From Pseudomonadota bacterium (lineage in GTDB: Bacteria > Pseudomonadota > Alphaproteobacteria > Acetobacterales > Acetobacteraceae), in contig JAJZCG010000023.1 of the NCBI GenBank assembly GCA_021846225.1, positions 1-34,957 of the forward strand: DNA of 34,957 nucleotides, written 5' to 3'. How positions within the stretch are numbered: position 1 is the stretch's first letter; the number at the start of each line of letters is the position of its first letter. Below, piece after piece: positions 8,588-17,646 of the stretch. Under the pieces are notes generated by a model. The model was not told where the DNA came from. It searched no databases and worked only from the letters and a program-made list of their open reading frames with translations. Position numbers and translations under genes: made by a program.

Positions 8588-9094
8588 ATGAAAATGCACT
8601 CTGCCGCCGTGCTGGCGGTTCTTGGTTTCGGCGTGATCCATACGGCGGCGGCGGCGAATTTGCCGGCCAGGAAGCCTGGGTTGTGGCAGAGCACGACAAC
8701 GGTGACGGGGCCGGACGGCAAGCCGCTGCCCAATGCCGACCATGTGGTGACGGTGAGCTGCGTTGATCACGCCACGGATATGAAGTTTTTTACCAGTAAT
8801 GGAAGCTCCTGCTCCAGCCTGACGGTTTCTGGCTCAGGCGCGAAATATGCGATTGATGGCGATTGCATGCAGAGGGGCAAGCCGGTGCGGATTCATGAGA
8901 TACTGGATTATCTCAGCACCCAGAGCGTGACGCTGAAGGCGACGATCAACGCGGGTTCCGGGCCGCTGACCGTGACTTCGCAATTGCAGTGGCAGGGACA
9001 ATGCCAGGCGGGCATGGAGCCGGGTGATGAGGGCAGCATGATTGATGGCGCCTTCAGCAAGGCCGATAATATCAACGATCCGGGCGGTTTGTAG
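8588..9094 (+). CDS. Secreted DUF3617 family protein
   Basis: ATG 8588 was chosen because GGAG ends seven bases before it; two in-frame ATGs lie close (8582 and 8594). The 168-residue product begins with a signal peptide (KMHSAAVLAVLGFGVIHTAAAA). It is followed at once by the family signature RKPGLWQSTTTVTG, the N-terminal mark of DUF3617 proteins, which are periplasmic and of unknown role. Four later cysteines (in VSCVD, SSCSS, GDCMQ and GQCQA) could form two disulfides. The C-terminal part is beta-rich with repeating T/S patterns. A 60-bp gap separates it from the AmpG-like gene, and co-transcription is possible. No enzymatic residues are evident. Confidence 0.78.
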   Translation: MKMHSAAVLAVLGFGVIHTAAAANLPARKPGLWQSTTTVTGPDGKPLPNADHVVTVSCVDHATDMKFFTSNGSSCSSLTVSGSGAKYAIDGDCMQRGKPVRIHEILDYLSTQSVTLKATINAGSGPLTVTSQLQWQGQCQAGMEPGDEGSMIDGAFSKADNINDPGGL

Positions 9095-9154
9095 GGCGGA
9101 TCGGCGTTTGGGCTCTTGGCCATGCCGGCGTGTGTGGCTTGAAGTGACGCGGCG

Positions 9155-10414
9155 ATGAGAGGCGCGCCGCTGCGCGCCTTCGCGGTTATGACGGTGCTGG
9201 GGTTTTCCTCCGGGCTGCCGCTGGCGTTGTCGGGCTTTACGCTGCGGATGTGGCTGTCCTCGGCGCATCTGGGGCTGGGGGTGATCGGCCTGACGGCGAA
9301 TATCGGCCTTGCTTATACGTTGAAATTTTTGTGGTCGCCGGTGTTTGATGAGGTGAAGCCGCTATTTCTGGGGCGGCGGCGGGGGTGGCTGCTGCTGGTG
9401 CAGGGTGGGATGGTGGCGTGCATTGTGGCGCTTGGCTGTTCTGACCCGCTGAGGAATGTGGGGCTGACGCTGGGGATTGGGGCAGTGCTGGCGTTTGTTT
9501 CAGCCAGCCAGGACATATTGATTGATGCATGGCGGATTGAGACGTTTGCCCCCCGGGCGCAGGGGGCGGCGCTGGCGGCGTATGTATGGGGCTATCGCGG
9601 GGCGATGTTGATTTCCGGCGCCGGGGTGATCGCGCTTTCGGTGAAGACCGGCTGGCATGAGGCGATTTTGCTGATGGCGGGGCTGGCGCTGGCAGGGCCG
9701 GTGGCGACATTGCTGGCGGTGGAGCCGCGGGTTGCGCGCGAGGTTGCGCCGGAGCGGTTCGGGGCGCGGTTTGCCCAGGCGGTGCGTGAGCCGCTGGTGG
9801 AATTTCTGGCACGCCGCGGCGCGCTGGTGATTGTGGCGTTTATTATTCTGTTCCGGCTCGGCGAGGCGCTGGCCGGGGTGATGCTGGCGCCTTATTATAC
9901 GTTTTTAGGGTTTGACCGGGCGGCGATCGCGGTGGCGAACGGGCCGGTCTCGTTGGCGGCGACGCTGGTAGGGGCTGCGGTTGGCGGTGTGCTGGTGGCG
10001 CGGCTTGGCGTGGGGCGGGCTTTGCTGGTCACGGGGGTGTTCCAGACGCTGGCGATGGCGATGTATCCGGCTTTGGGGCTGTTTCCGGGTGAGCCGCATA
10101 TGCTGGTGGTGACCTCGGCGCTGGAATCGTTCGCGGAGGGGGTCTCGGATGCGGCGTTCCTGAGTTATATGTCGGGTCTGTGCCATCCGGAGCATACGGC
10201 GACGCAGTTTGCGCTGCTGTCTTCGCTGGCGCCGATGGCGCTGCGGACCGTGGGCGGGCTTTCAGGGTATATGGCGGCGGCGATGGGGTTTATTCCGTTC
10301 TTTATTCTCTCCGCCTTCGCGGCCGTGCCGGCGATGGCGTTGATGCTGGTGATCCTGCGCTATTACCCGCCGGCGGACCGGCTGGGGCTCGTTGGCGCGG
10401 AGATTCCCGGTTGA
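9155..10414 (+). CDS. ampG: AmpG-like muropeptide permease (MFS)
   Basis: The 419-residue protein has about 12 hydrophobic segments, the size and layout of AmpG. Family markers are GFSSGLPLALSGFTLRMWL in helix 1, LTANIGLAYTLKFLWSPVFD, and SASQDILIDAWRIE in helix 4. AmpG imports GlcNAc-anhydroMurNAc peptides released from murein by lytic transglycosylases into the cytoplasm for recycling. Such a transglycosylase, MltA, is encoded at 15654-16805. The start ATG 9155 lacks a strong ribosome-binding site but gives the expected N-terminus. An alternative is a related acetyl-CoA/PAT1-like MFS transporter, but the DILIDAWRIE motif favours AmpG. Confidence 0.85.
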   Translation: MRGAPLRAFAVMTVLGFSSGLPLALSGFTLRMWLSSAHLGLGVIGLTANIGLAYTLKFLWSPVFDEVKPLFLGRRRGWLLLVQGGMVACIVALGCSDPLRNVGLTLGIGAVLAFVSASQDILIDAWRIETFAPRAQGAALAAYVWGYRGAMLISGAGVIALSVKTGWHEAILLMAGLALAGPVATLLAVEPRVAREVAPERFGARFAQAVREPLVEFLARRGALVIVAFIILFRLGEALAGVMLAPYYTFLGFDRAAIAVANGPVSLAATLVGAAVGGVLVARLGVGRALLVTGVFQTLAMAMYPALGLFPGEPHMLVVTSALESFAEGVSDAAFLSYMSGLCHPEHTATQFALLSSLAPMALRTVGGLSGYMAAAMGFIPFFILSAFAAVPAMALMLVILRYYPPADRLGLVGAEIPG

Positions 10415-10476
10415 TTTGGGGCCAGCGCGCGGTTGCCCATTTGATCGCGATATGATGATCCCTATATCGGACGATC

Positions 10477-11073
10477 ATGAGATCATCGGGGCCGGAGAAA
10501 AGCGCGATTGTGAGCCAGGGTAAGAAGCAGGATTGTGCCGGATTCAGGCCGGAGCGGGTTGCCGCCGATTGCGGGGATTTGCCGTTTCTGATCAGGCGCG
10601 ACGGAAGCTGGATGTATCGGGGCAGCCCGATTACGCGCAAGCCGATGATCTGTTTGTTTTCGACCGTGCTGGCGCGTGAGGCGGATGGCGGGTACACGCT
10701 GGAGACGCCGGTGGAGCGGGGGCGGATCGAGGTTGAGGATGTGCCGTTCGTGGCCATGGAGCTGGAGTGGTCGGGGCAGGGGGCGCAGCAGGTGCTGACG
10801 TTTCGCACCAATATCGACCAGTGCATTACCGCGGGGCCGGAGCATCCGATACGGATACGCCATGATCTGCTGAGCTGCGAGCCGACGCCCTATTTGCATG
10901 TGCGCGATGGCAAGGGAGCGTTTCCGATTGAGGCGCGGATCTGCCGGGCGACGTATTATGAGCTGGTGGCGCTGGCCGAACCGGGAATGGTGCGGGGGCG
11001 CAGTGTGCTGGGTGTGTGGAGTTGCGGGGCGTTCTTTTCGCTGGGCGATCTGCCGCCGGGCTGCGGCAGGTAG
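10477..11073 (+). CDS. DUF1285 family protein
   Basis: The product is up to 198 residues. GTG 10510, with GGAG about 13 bases upstream, is an alternative start that would remove 11 residues. The core from about residue 30 (CGDLPFLIRRDGSWMYRGSPITRKPMICLFSTVLARE) is the DUF1285 signature. It continues through GYTLETPVERGRIEVEDVPFVA and the C-terminal RICRATYYELVALA. Members are small cytoplasmic alpha/beta proteins of unknown function, common in alphaproteobacteria and next to Nudix and CCA genes as here. The gene leads a compact run with the Nudix gene 18 bases on and cca overlapping that, which suggests one transcript. No catalytic motif is visible. Confidence 0.82.
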   Translation: MRSSGPEKSAIVSQGKKQDCAGFRPERVAADCGDLPFLIRRDGSWMYRGSPITRKPMICLFSTVLAREADGGYTLETPVERGRIEVEDVPFVAMELEWSGQGAQQVLTFRTNIDQCITAGPEHPIRIRHDLLSCEPTPYLHVRDGKGAFPIEARICRATYYELVALAEPGMVRGRSVLGVWSCGAFFSLGDLPPGCGR

Positions 11074-11091
11074 GCTGGAGACATTGACGCG

Positions 11092-11649
11092 ATGACCGAG
11101 GCGGAGCTGCGGCGGAGGTTGCCCCCCGGTTTGGCGCATAATTGCTTGGCGGCGGCGGGGAACCGGCCGGCGGCGGTGTTGATTCCACTGGAGCCGGAGC
11201 GCGGGGTGTGGCTGACCCGGCGCAGCGCGCAGATGCCCAACCATGCGGGGCAGGTTTCCTTTCCGGGCGGGAAGATCGAGCGGGGGGATGCCTCGGCGGA
11301 GGCGGCGGCGCTGCGGGAGGCGCGCGAGGAGGTCGGGCTTGATCCGGCGGTGGCCGAGGTGCTCGGGCGGATGGATGATTTCATTACCGGGACGGGGTTT
11401 CATATTACGCCGGTGGTGGCGCTGGTGCCGCGCGGGGTGAGGTTCAGGGCTGATCCTGGGGAAGTGCAGGAGGTGTTCTGTTTGCCGTTTGCAACGTTGC
11501 TGGACCCGGCGGCGCCGCGCCGCCGGAAGGTGTTTTGGCGGGGGCTGGAGCAGGAATTTATCGTCTGGCCGCATGAGGCGCATGTGATCTGGGGCGCGAC
11601 GGCGAAAATTTTGTTGGATTTGGCGTTGCGGCTGCGTGGGGCGCGGTGA
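11092..11649 (+). CDS. CoA-type Nudix pyrophosphohydrolase
   Basis: The 185-residue product contains a CoA pyrophosphatase signature: LTRRSAQMPNHAGQVSFPGG runs straight into the Nudix box, GGKIERGDAS...ALREAREEVGL, whose glutamates bind the catalytic metal. Enzymes of this type cleave CoA or its derivatives to phosphopantetheine and 3',5'-ADP, clearing oxidised CoA. The stop codon overlaps the GTG start of cca, showing translational coupling to tRNA nucleotidyltransferase. Because the flanking genes turn over acyl-CoA, CoA maintenance would fit, but substrate choice is inferred from the motif. Cytoplasmic; no signal peptide. Confidence 0.88.
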   Translation: MTEAELRRRLPPGLAHNCLAAAGNRPAAVLIPLEPERGVWLTRRSAQMPNHAGQVSFPGGKIERGDASAEAAALREAREEVGLDPAVAEVLGRMDDFITGTGFHITPVVALVPRGVRFRADPGEVQEVFCLPFATLLDPAAPRRRKVFWRGLEQEFIVWPHEAHVIWGATAKILLDLALRLRGAR

Positions 11650-12806
11650 TTAACCAGCCCGGCATGGCGGCGCTGTGGGATGCGTTGCCGCAGGCGCGGA
11701 TGGTGGGCGGCGCGGTGCGCGACATGCTGGCCGGGCGGCCGGTGGCGGATGTGGATTTTGCCGTGCCGCTGAGCCCGCAGGAGGTGATGGCCAGGGTGGA
11801 GGCCGCCGGGCTGAAGGCGGTGCCGACCGGGCTGGCGCATGGGACGGTGACAGTGGTGGCGGCGGGGCGTGGGTTTGAGGTGACGAGCCTGCGGCGCGAT
11901 GTGGCAACCGATGGGCGGCATGCGGTGGTTGAGTTCACTGATGACTGGAAAACGGATGCAAGCCGCCGGGATTTTACCATCAACGCCATGTCGGCCACGC
12001 GCGATGGCGCGGTGTTCGATTATTTTGGCGGGCGGGAGGATCTGGCGGCCGGGCGGGTGCGCTTCGTGGGCGAGGCCGCGCGGCGGATTGCTGAGGATTA
12101 TCTGCGGATTTTGAGGTTTTTCCGATTTTTTGCGCGCTATGGGCGCGGCGTGCCGGATGCGCAGGCGGTGGCGGCGATTGTGACGCTGCGCGAGGGGGTG
12201 AGGGGTCTCTCGGCCGAGCGGGTGTGGAGCGAGGTGAAGCGGATTTTGCAGGCGGATGATCCGCGTGCGGTGGTGGCGCTGATGCGCGAGACGGCTGTGC
12301 TGGAGCTGGTGTTGCCGGGGGCCGATGAGGCGCGGCTGGCTGCGCTGGTGGCGCGCGGGGCGCCGGTTGATGCATTGTTGCGGGTGGCGGCGCTGCTGCG
12401 CGGTGATGCAGGGTTGTTCGCGCGGCGTTGGCGGTTGAGCGGCGCGGAGCAGGTGCGGCTGGCAGCCTTGATGGCGCAGAATGCGCTGGCGCCGGATGCT
12501 GACGATGCGGCGCTGTGCCGGGCTTTGGCTGATGTGCCGGGCGAGATCTTGATTGGGCGGAGCTGGCTGGGGCAGGATGAGCGGCCGGGCTGGGAGGGAT
12601 TGCGGGCGCGAATTGCCGCCATGGCGCGTCCGGTATTTCCCGTGTTGGGGCGCGATGTTGTGATGTTGGGCGTGCCGCCGGGGCCGGGCGTTGGCGCGGT
12701 GTTGGACCAGGTGCGGCGCTGGTGGCTGGCGGGTGGGTGTGTCGCGGATAAGCGGACGTGCCTGGCGCGCGTCCGCGCTGCGTTAGATGGCGATGCGCAC
12801 GCCTAG
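11646..12806 (+). CDS. cca: CCA tRNA nucleotidyltransferase
   Basis: The 386-residue enzyme starts at GTG 11646, which overlaps the Nudix stop by four bases. N-terminal class II nucleotidyltransferase motifs are complete: [11 protein letters not shown], the metal-binding DVDFA, then [17 protein letters not shown] and [16 protein letters not shown], which together build the NTP-selecting neck. The C-terminal half is helical and poorly conserved, as usual for this family. It adds or repairs the 3' CCA end of tRNAs. The last 24 bases overlap the convergent kup gene. Alphaproteobacterial members are commonly called CCA or PolyA polymerase family proteins; the complete neck motif supports CCA addition. 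Confidence 0.92.
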   Translation: MINQPGMAALWDALPQARMVGGAVRDMLAGRPVADVDFAVPLSPQEVMARVEAAGLKAVPTGLAHGTVTVVAAGRGFEVTSLRRDVATDGRHAVVEFTDDWKTDASRRDFTINAMSATRDGAVFDYFGGREDLAAGRVRFVGEAARRIAEDYLRILRFFRFFARYGRGVPDAQAVAAIVTLREGVRGLSAERVWSEVKRILQADDPRAVVALMRETAVLELVLPGADEARLAALVARGAPVDALLRVAALLRGDAGLFARRWRLSGAEQVRLAALMAQNALAPDADDAALCRALADVPGEILIGRSWLGQDERPGWEGLRARIAAMARPVFPVLGRDVVMLGVPPGPGVGAVLDQVRRWWLAGGCVADKRTCLARVRAALDGDAHA

Positions 12807-14669
12807 CTCGACCACGCGGTCACTCGGGATTTGGAAGAATTCAGTGGCGGAGACGGCATTGCGGGTCATGAACAGGAAGAGCCCGCGGCGGATGAAGTTG
12901 AGTTTTGGCACCGAGGCGGGGACCACGGTTTCCCGGCCGAGGAAGTAGCTCATCTGCATGGGGGAGCTCTCGATGCCCTGGGCGGAGAGGCTCTCCAGCC
13001 CGCGCGGCACGTTCGGGCTTTCCATGAAACCGTAGGAGAGGGTGACTTTGTGGATGCCGGGGGCGACTTCCTCGGCTGCGGCGCGGTTTTCCGGCTTGAC
13101 CTGGGGAACGTCGAGGGTGCGGACGTTCACGAAGAAAACCTGCTCGTGCAGAACCTTGTTGTGTTTGAGGTTATGCAGCAGGGCGTTTGGCACGAAGTCT
13201 AGATTGCCGGTCATGAAAACGGCGGTGCCGGGAACGCGGATTGTGCGCGATTGCGGCAGGCGGGCGAGGAAGGAGGCGAGGGGCAGGCTGTCCTGGGTCC
13301 AGCGGGCGATGATGAGATTCCGGCCGCGCCGCCAGGTGGTCATGATAAATGTGAGGCTCAGGCCGATGGCCAGGGGAACCCAGCCGCCATCGAGAAATTT
13401 AAGTGTGTTGGCGGCGAAGAAGGAAAGATCGACCACGCCGAAGAAACCGAATACGGCAATCGATGCTCCCCGTGACCAGTGAAACAACCGGCGGAACACC
13501 ACAACGGCCAGAATATTGGTGCAGATGAATGTACCAGTGACCGCGATGCCGTAAGCCCAGGCCAGGGCGTTGCTGGTTTGAAAGATGAGTACCAGCATGA
13601 TGACGCCGAAAGCGAGCATTAGGTTAATCTGCGGCACGTAGATCTGGCCTTCTTCCGTAGCGCTGGTGTGACGGATTTCCATGCGCGGAAACAAACCTAG
13701 CTGGACACATTGCCGTGCTATGGAGAAGGCGCCGGACACGACGGCCTGGCTGGCGATGATCGTGGCCGCGGTGGAGAGCAGGACAAGGGGAATTTGCAGC
13801 GCGTGCGGCGCTAAAATGAAGAAAGGGTTAACGGCGCTGGCAGGGTCGGCGATAACAAGCGCGCCCTGGCCAAAATAATTCAGCAGCAGGCAGGGCAGGA
13901 CAAAATAAGTCCAGGATGCGCGGATGGGCTTGCGGCCAAAATGGCTCATATCCGCATAAAGAGCTTCGGCTCCGGTGACGGCGAGAACAACGGCGCCGAG
14001 CACAACAAAAGCGGTAAAACCATGCCGTAGGATGAAAAAGACACTGTAGGCCGGGCTGGCGGCCTTCAGGATGGCTGGATCATGCAGGATTTGCGCGAGA
14101 CCAAGGCCGCCGATGGTGAGGAACCATATGAACATGATGGGGCCAAAGGCGGCGCCGATGTCGCCCGTGCCGCGTTTTTGCACCAGGAAAAACAAGACGA
14201 TAACGGCAATGGCAAGAGGTTCAACGACGGGGGTCATGCCGGGGGAGACGACTTCCAGGCCGGAAATAGCAGAGAGCACGGAGATGGCTGGTGTGATCAT
14301 GCCATCGCCGAAGAACAGCCCGGCGCCAATGATTCCGATCATGCTCAAGGCTGTGCGGGCGTGGCTGTTTTTTGCCACGCGCTGGGCGAGGGTCATGAGG
14401 GCGAGGATGCCGCCTTCGCCGTTATTGTCGGCACGCATGACAAAAGTGACGTATTTGAGTGTGACCGTGATGATCAGCGACCAGAAAATGAGTGAAACCA
14501 GGCCAAGGACATCAACTCTGGTCATGGCTTTGTTGGAAAAATAACCGAGGCAGGTTTGCAGTGCGTAAAGCGGGCTGGTGCCAATATCGCCGTAGACGAC
14601 GCCGAGGACGGCGATGAGCACGCTTAACCGTAAACGCTGTTTTATGTCGCCGCCGTCAGTTTGGGTCAT
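12783..14669 (-). CDS. kup: Potassium transporter Kup
   Basis: The 628-residue product matches the length of KUP/HAK/KT proteins. The N-terminus carries the family signature [20 protein letters not shown], followed by about 12 membrane helices up to residue 450. Further family segments are [34 protein letters not shown] and [14 protein letters not shown]. The cytoplasmic C-terminal domain (about 450-628) ends in [18 protein letters not shown], with the typical [12 protein letters not shown] motif. It takes up K+ with protons, which suits acid-adapted bacteria. It is monocistronic, and its last 24 bases overlap the convergent cca gene. The 208-bp upstream gap shows no clear riboswitch or operator. 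Confidence 0.95.
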   Translation of the reverse strand: MTQTDGGDIKQRLRLSVLIAVLGVVYGDIGTSPLYALQTCLGYFSNKAMTRVDVLGLVSLIFWSLIITVTLKYVTFVMRADNNGEGGILALMTLAQRVAKNSHARTALSMIGIIGAGLFFGDGMITPAISVLSAISGLEVVSPGMTPVVEPLAIAVIVLFFLVQKRGTGDIGAAFGPIMFIWFLTIGGLGLAQILHDPAILKAASPAYSVFFILRHGFTAFVVLGAVVLAVTGAEALYADMSHFGRKPIRASWTYFVLPCLLLNYFGQGALVIADPASAVNPFFILAPHALQIPLVLLSTAATIIASQAVVSGAFSIARQCVQLGLFPRMEIRHTSATEEGQIYVPQINLMLAFGVIMLVLIFQTSNALAWAYGIAVTGTFICTNILAVVVFRRLFHWSRGASIAVFGFFGVVDLSFFAANTLKFLDGGWVPLAIGLSLTFIMTTWRRGRNLIIARWTQDSLPLASFLARLPQSRTIRVPGTAVFMTGNLDFVPNALLHNLKHNKVLHEQVFFVNVRTLDVPQVKPENRAAAEEVAPGIHKVTLSYGFMESPNVPRGLESLSAQGIESSPMQMSYFLGRETVVPASVPKLNFIRRGLFLFMTRNAVSATEFFQIPSDRVVELGVRIAI

Positions 14670-14877
14670 TTTAATCAGCTCTACTCATTTTGATGAAAAT
14701 CGGTATCAGGCTGGCCGCGAGGCCGTGGCAAAGCATGGGGCGCTGTTTGTGATGCGGGTGAGCGCGGCCAGCATGCCCGCATGAAAGCGTGGATTGCAGC
14801 CGTTTTGTGCCGCTGAAAACAAGCTCACGCGGGCGGATATGATGCCATGATGGGCGCTGCTTTAGCGGGTTGGCGGA

Positions 14878-15657
14878 TTACCTGCAAGTAACGTCAAGGC
14901 GGGGGGTGGGTTGGCCGATGGCGGGGATGCCGGTGGGGGCGAGGACCTCGGCGATGTGGCGGACCTGTGTTTGGGCGTTCTGGCGGGTGAGGCTGCCGGA
15001 GAGGTGGAGCAGGCAACCGAGGTCGCCGGCGAGGAGGAGGTTGGCGCCGGTGGTCTCGATGCCGGTGGTTTTGTCGTTGGCCATTTTGGCTGAGATATCG
15101 GAATATTTGACGCAGAAGGTGCCGCCGAAGCCGCAGCAGAGCTCGGGTTCGGGCATTTCCACCAGGGTGAGGCCGGGGATTGCGGCGAGGAGCTGGCGGG
15201 GCTGGGTTTTGATGCCGAGTTCGCGCAGGCCGGCGCAGGAATCGTGGTAGGTGGCGGTGGCGGTGAGAGGTGGCGGGGTGGGGGTGTGGTGCATCACGTC
15301 CACCAGGAAGGCGGTGAGCTCGTAGGTTTTGGCTGCCAGGGCTTCGGCGCGGGGGCGCAGGTTGGGGTCGTCGCTGAAGAGGGACGGCAGATGCCGCGAG
15401 AGCATGCCGGTGCAGGAGCCGGAGGGGATGACCACATAGTCATAGGCGGCGAAGGCGGTGAGCAGGCCCAGCGCGAGTTCGCGGGCGGTGGCGCGGTCCC
15501 CCGCATTATAGGCGGGCTGGCCGCAACAGGTTTGCGCGCGGGGCACTTCGACCGTGCAGCCGGCGGCTTCGAGCAGGGAGATGCTGGCGAAGGCGATGCT
15601 GGGGCGGTGCAGGTCCACCAGGCAGGTGACGAAGAGGGCGACGCGCGGCGGGCTCAT
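14878..15657 (-). CDS. lutA: LutA/LldE-like (Fe-S)-binding CCG-domain protein
   Basis: The 259-residue product has two cysteine-rich CCG domains. The first shows FVTCLVDLHRP and QTCCGQPAYN; the second has YHDSCAGLRELG and LCCGFGGTFCVKYSDIS, followed by MANDK. These are diagnostic of LutA (LldE), the iron-sulfur subunit of the LutABC L-lactate oxidation complex. In a standard lut operon lutB and lutC follow, but here the gene ends the operon alone behind mltA, with a 4-base ATGA overlap, and the next gene downstream is the convergent-facing kup. Partner subunits would have to be elsewhere, or the protein serves another heterodisulfide-type redox role. Likely cytoplasmic, membrane-associated. 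Confidence 0.85.
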   Translation of the reverse strand: MSPPRVALFVTCLVDLHRPSIAFASISLLEAAGCTVEVPRAQTCCGQPAYNAGDRATARELALGLLTAFAAYDYVVIPSGSCTGMLSRHLPSLFSDDPNLRPRAEALAAKTYELTAFLVDVMHHTPTPPPLTATATYHDSCAGLRELGIKTQPRQLLAAIPGLTLVEMPEPELCCGFGGTFCVKYSDISAKMANDKTTGIETTGANLLLAGDLGCLLHLSGSLTRQNAQTQVRHIAEVLAPTGIPAIGQPTPRLDVTCR

Positions 15658-16805
15658 GGTGTGGCCCCGGCAGCGGGGCGCGGGACCAGGATGTAGAGGC
15701 TGCCGGGCTGCTGCATGACGCCGGCGGTGGCCTGGGCGTCTGGCCCCGCGCCGAAGAAGAGGTCGGCCGCCTCGGCGCCGTGGATGCCGCCGCCGGTATC
15801 CTGCGCGATGGTCAGGCGATTGAGAGGGGCGTGGGTTATGGGGTCAGTCGTGGAGAGAAAGACCGGGATGCCCAGGGGGATGACGGCGGAGTCAACGGCC
15901 AGGGAACGGCCGGCGGTGAGCGGGACGCCGAGCGCGCCGGGGGCGCCCTGGTTTGCGGGCAGGCCGCCGAGGGGCCTGAGATAAACGTAGCGGGCGTTTT
16001 GTTCCATGATGCCACGGGCCTCGGCGGGGTGGGATTTCAGCCAGGCGGAAATGCTCTGGTAGCTGACGTTATTGGCGTCGAGATCGCCGTTGGCGACGAG
16101 AATCCGGCCGATGGGGGTGTAGGGCTGGCCGTTCTGGCCGTCGAAGCCGACGCGCAAGATTTGGCCGTTGGGCAGCAGGATGCGGCCCGAGCCCTGGATT
16201 TGCAGCATGAAGGCGTCAACCGGGTTGGTCAGATACGCGGTGACGGGGGTTTTGCGGTAGAGGGCGTTATTGTCAATGGCGGCGCGGGGCAGGTTGGCGA
16301 GGGCACGGTCAGCCGGTTTGGCGTAAAGGGGGACTGTGTAGCCGGGCGCGCGGTTTTTGGAGCCGGGGAATTCCGGCTCGAAATAGCCGGTGATTTTGGC
16401 CGTGCCGTTGATGTCGTAAGCGGTGAAGTAGGTTTCGAAAAAGATGCGGGCGGCGGCGGCGTTGCCTGGGGTGGTGTCCCGCGCGCCGTTGCAGGCATTT
16501 TGCCATTGTCCGGCCTGGCCGGCGGTTTGCTGGAGGAAGCCGGTGCCGCCGAGGGATTGATCTGGCGGCATGAGCTGGATGGCCTTGCAGCTTTGCACGA
16601 AGGCGGCCAGGGCGGCGGCGGTATTGTCCTCAGCCCAGCCGGGGAGGCTGGCGATGGCGGTGCTGGTGGCGCTGGGCCCGCCGGGCAGGGTTTGTTGCAC
16701 GGCGGTTTGTGGTTGGACGCAACCGGCGAGGACGAAGACGGGGGCGAACCAGAGACGGCGCAGGCGCGTGAGGCGGGACAGGCGCGTGAGGCGGGACAGG
16801 CGCAT
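15654..16805 (-). CDS. mltA: Membrane-bound lytic murein transglycosylase A (MltA)
   Basis: The 383-residue lipoprotein has an arginine-rich n-region, a hydrophobic core and the lipobox VLAGC at about residues 25-29, so it should be anchored in the outer membrane. The MltA domain covers about residues 130-260 (ITGYFEPEFPGS near its start, SGRILLPNGQILRVGFDGQNGQPYTPIGR). The C-terminal 3D domain holds the catalytic DTGGGIHGAEAADLFFG. It cleaves glycan strands to 1,6-anhydroMurNAc products, which AmpG can re-import. It is the middle gene of a tim44-like/mltA/lutA-like operon, five bases after the first. The N-terminus contains an unusual 18-bp tandem repeat that duplicates RLSRLT. Confidence 0.92.
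   Translation of the reverse strand: MRLSRLTRLSRLTRLRRLWFAPVFVLAGCVQPQTAVQQTLPGGPSATSTAIASLPGWAEDNTAAALAAFVQSCKAIQLMPPDQSLGGTGFLQQTAGQAGQWQNACNGARDTTPGNAAAARIFFETYFTAYDINGTAKITGYFEPEFPGSKNRAPGYTVPLYAKPADRALANLPRAAIDNNALYRKTPVTAYLTNPVDAFMLQIQGSGRILLPNGQILRVGFDGQNGQPYTPIGRILVANGDLDANNVSYQSISAWLKSHPAEARGIMEQNARYVYLRPLGGLPANQGAPGALGVPLTAGRSLAVDSAVIPLGIPVFLSTTDPITHAPLNRLTIAQDTGGGIHGAEAADLFFGAGPDAQATAGVMQQPGSLYILVPRPAAGATP
16761..16796. repeat. 18-bp tandem repeat in the mltA signal-peptide codons
   Basis: The unit CAGGCGCGTGAGGCGGGA occurs twice without mismatch (16761-16778 and 16779-16796), and a partial third copy runs into the start codon. Read on the minus strand it codes RLSRLT twice. Because 18 is a multiple of three, changes in copy number keep the frame and alter only the charge and length of the signal-peptide n-region. 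Confidence 0.9.
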
Positions 16806-16810
16806 GGGGT

Positions 16811-17488
16811 TCAGCCGCTCCGCGCCGCGGCGAGGCGCCAGGTGAGGTCCTTGCTCTTCAGGTTGCGCTCGAAGGTCCAGAGATCGGTGAGTTCGGTGAC
16901 GGCTTCGGTGCCCACCAGTGGGTTGCCGGATGCATCCAGGGTCAGGTTCACCTGGTCGGAGGTGAAGCGGACGATGACGGCGGCCTGGTCGCCGATCAGC
17001 TCGGCATCGTCAATGGTGGCGGAGAGGATGGCTTTGATCTCGGTGCGGTGGCGCTCATTGGCGGCTTCCCGCGCGGCGATGACGCTCTCGAAGGTTTGAT
17101 AGACGCTCTCGTTCAGCAGGGATTTGAGGGTGGCGCGGTCGCCGGCGGCGAAGGCGGTCACGATCATGCGGAAGGCCGTTTCGGCGCCGGTGAGGAATTT
17201 GGGAGGGTCAAAACTGGGATCGCGGTTGACGATCTGCATCAGGCGCTCACCCAGGGCGGAGCGCGGGTCCGGCACCTGGCGGCCGGGCTGGGCGGGGAAG
17301 GCCCGGCCTTCGATGATCGGGCCGTTGCCGAAGCCGGGCATCTGGCCGGGGGGGATGGGTGGTTTCTCGAAGCCGACGCGCCGCCCCAGGATGCTGCGCA
17401 GGCGCAGGCCCAGGAAGATGGCGATTCCGGCGAAAAGGATAAGGGTGATGGGCACCCCTCCGAAGTTCTGTAGCGCGTTGGCCTGCAC
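16811..17488 (-). CDS. Tim44-like domain protein
   Basis: GTG 17488 is preferred: GAGGG lies four bases upstream and the resulting N-terminus (QANALQNFGG, then one membrane helix ITLILFAGIAIFLGLRL) is the normal family form. An in-frame ATG at 17581 would add 31 residues of unconvincing sequence. After the helix come RSILGRRVGFE and a Pro/Gly-rich linker, and from about residue 95 the Tim44-like domain (FLTGAETAFRMIVTAFAAGDRATLKSLL, VYQTFESVI, TDLWTFERNLKSKDLTWRLAA). The bacterial homologue of mitochondrial Tim44 is membrane-anchored and thought to act in protein or envelope assembly; its exact role is unsettled. Its pairing with mltA is common in alphaproteobacteria. Confidence 0.82.
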   Translation of the reverse strand: MQANALQNFGGVPITLILFAGIAIFLGLRLRSILGRRVGFEKPPIPPGQMPGFGNGPIIEGRAFPAQPGRQVPDPRSALGERLMQIVNRDPSFDPPKFLTGAETAFRMIVTAFAAGDRATLKSLLNESVYQTFESVIAAREAANERHRTEIKAILSATIDDAELIGDQAAVIVRFTSDQVNLTLDASGNPLVGTEAVTELTDLWTFERNLKSKDLTWRLAAARSG

Positions 17489-17593
17489 GGCACCCTCTGA
17501 CTTTTTGAGTAGAGACTGATTCACGTTGCCGGCCTTGCCCAGGGACTGGGGGCGGCAACGATCAGCCTCTAGCCAATTCATGACTATTCTAGG

Positions 17594-17629
17594 ACATACG
17601 TCTATGTACGCGACCCGGCAACATTGCCG
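17594..17629. promoter_or_regulatory. Two dyad elements in a divergent promoter region
   Basis: Between the divergent tim44-like and histidine-phosphatase genes lie ACATA-CGTC-TATGT (17594-17607) and CGGCAA-CA-TTGCCG (17616-17629), the second just ahead of the GAAGGA ribosome-binding site. They could be transcription-factor sites or small mRNA hairpins. No known operator is recognised. Confidence 0.35.
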
Positions 17630-17646
17630 CGCTTGAAGGATTGTCC

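Noticed and set aside
10483-11583. Minus-strand 366-codon frame opposite DUF1285 and Nudix genes
   Set aside because: Arg/His/Pro-rich and spans two well-supported plus-strand genes; no ribosome-binding site or motif.
14670-14877. Possible riboswitch or small RNA upstream of kup
   Set aside because: No conserved riboswitch core or strong terminator-type hairpin could be seen in the 208 bases.
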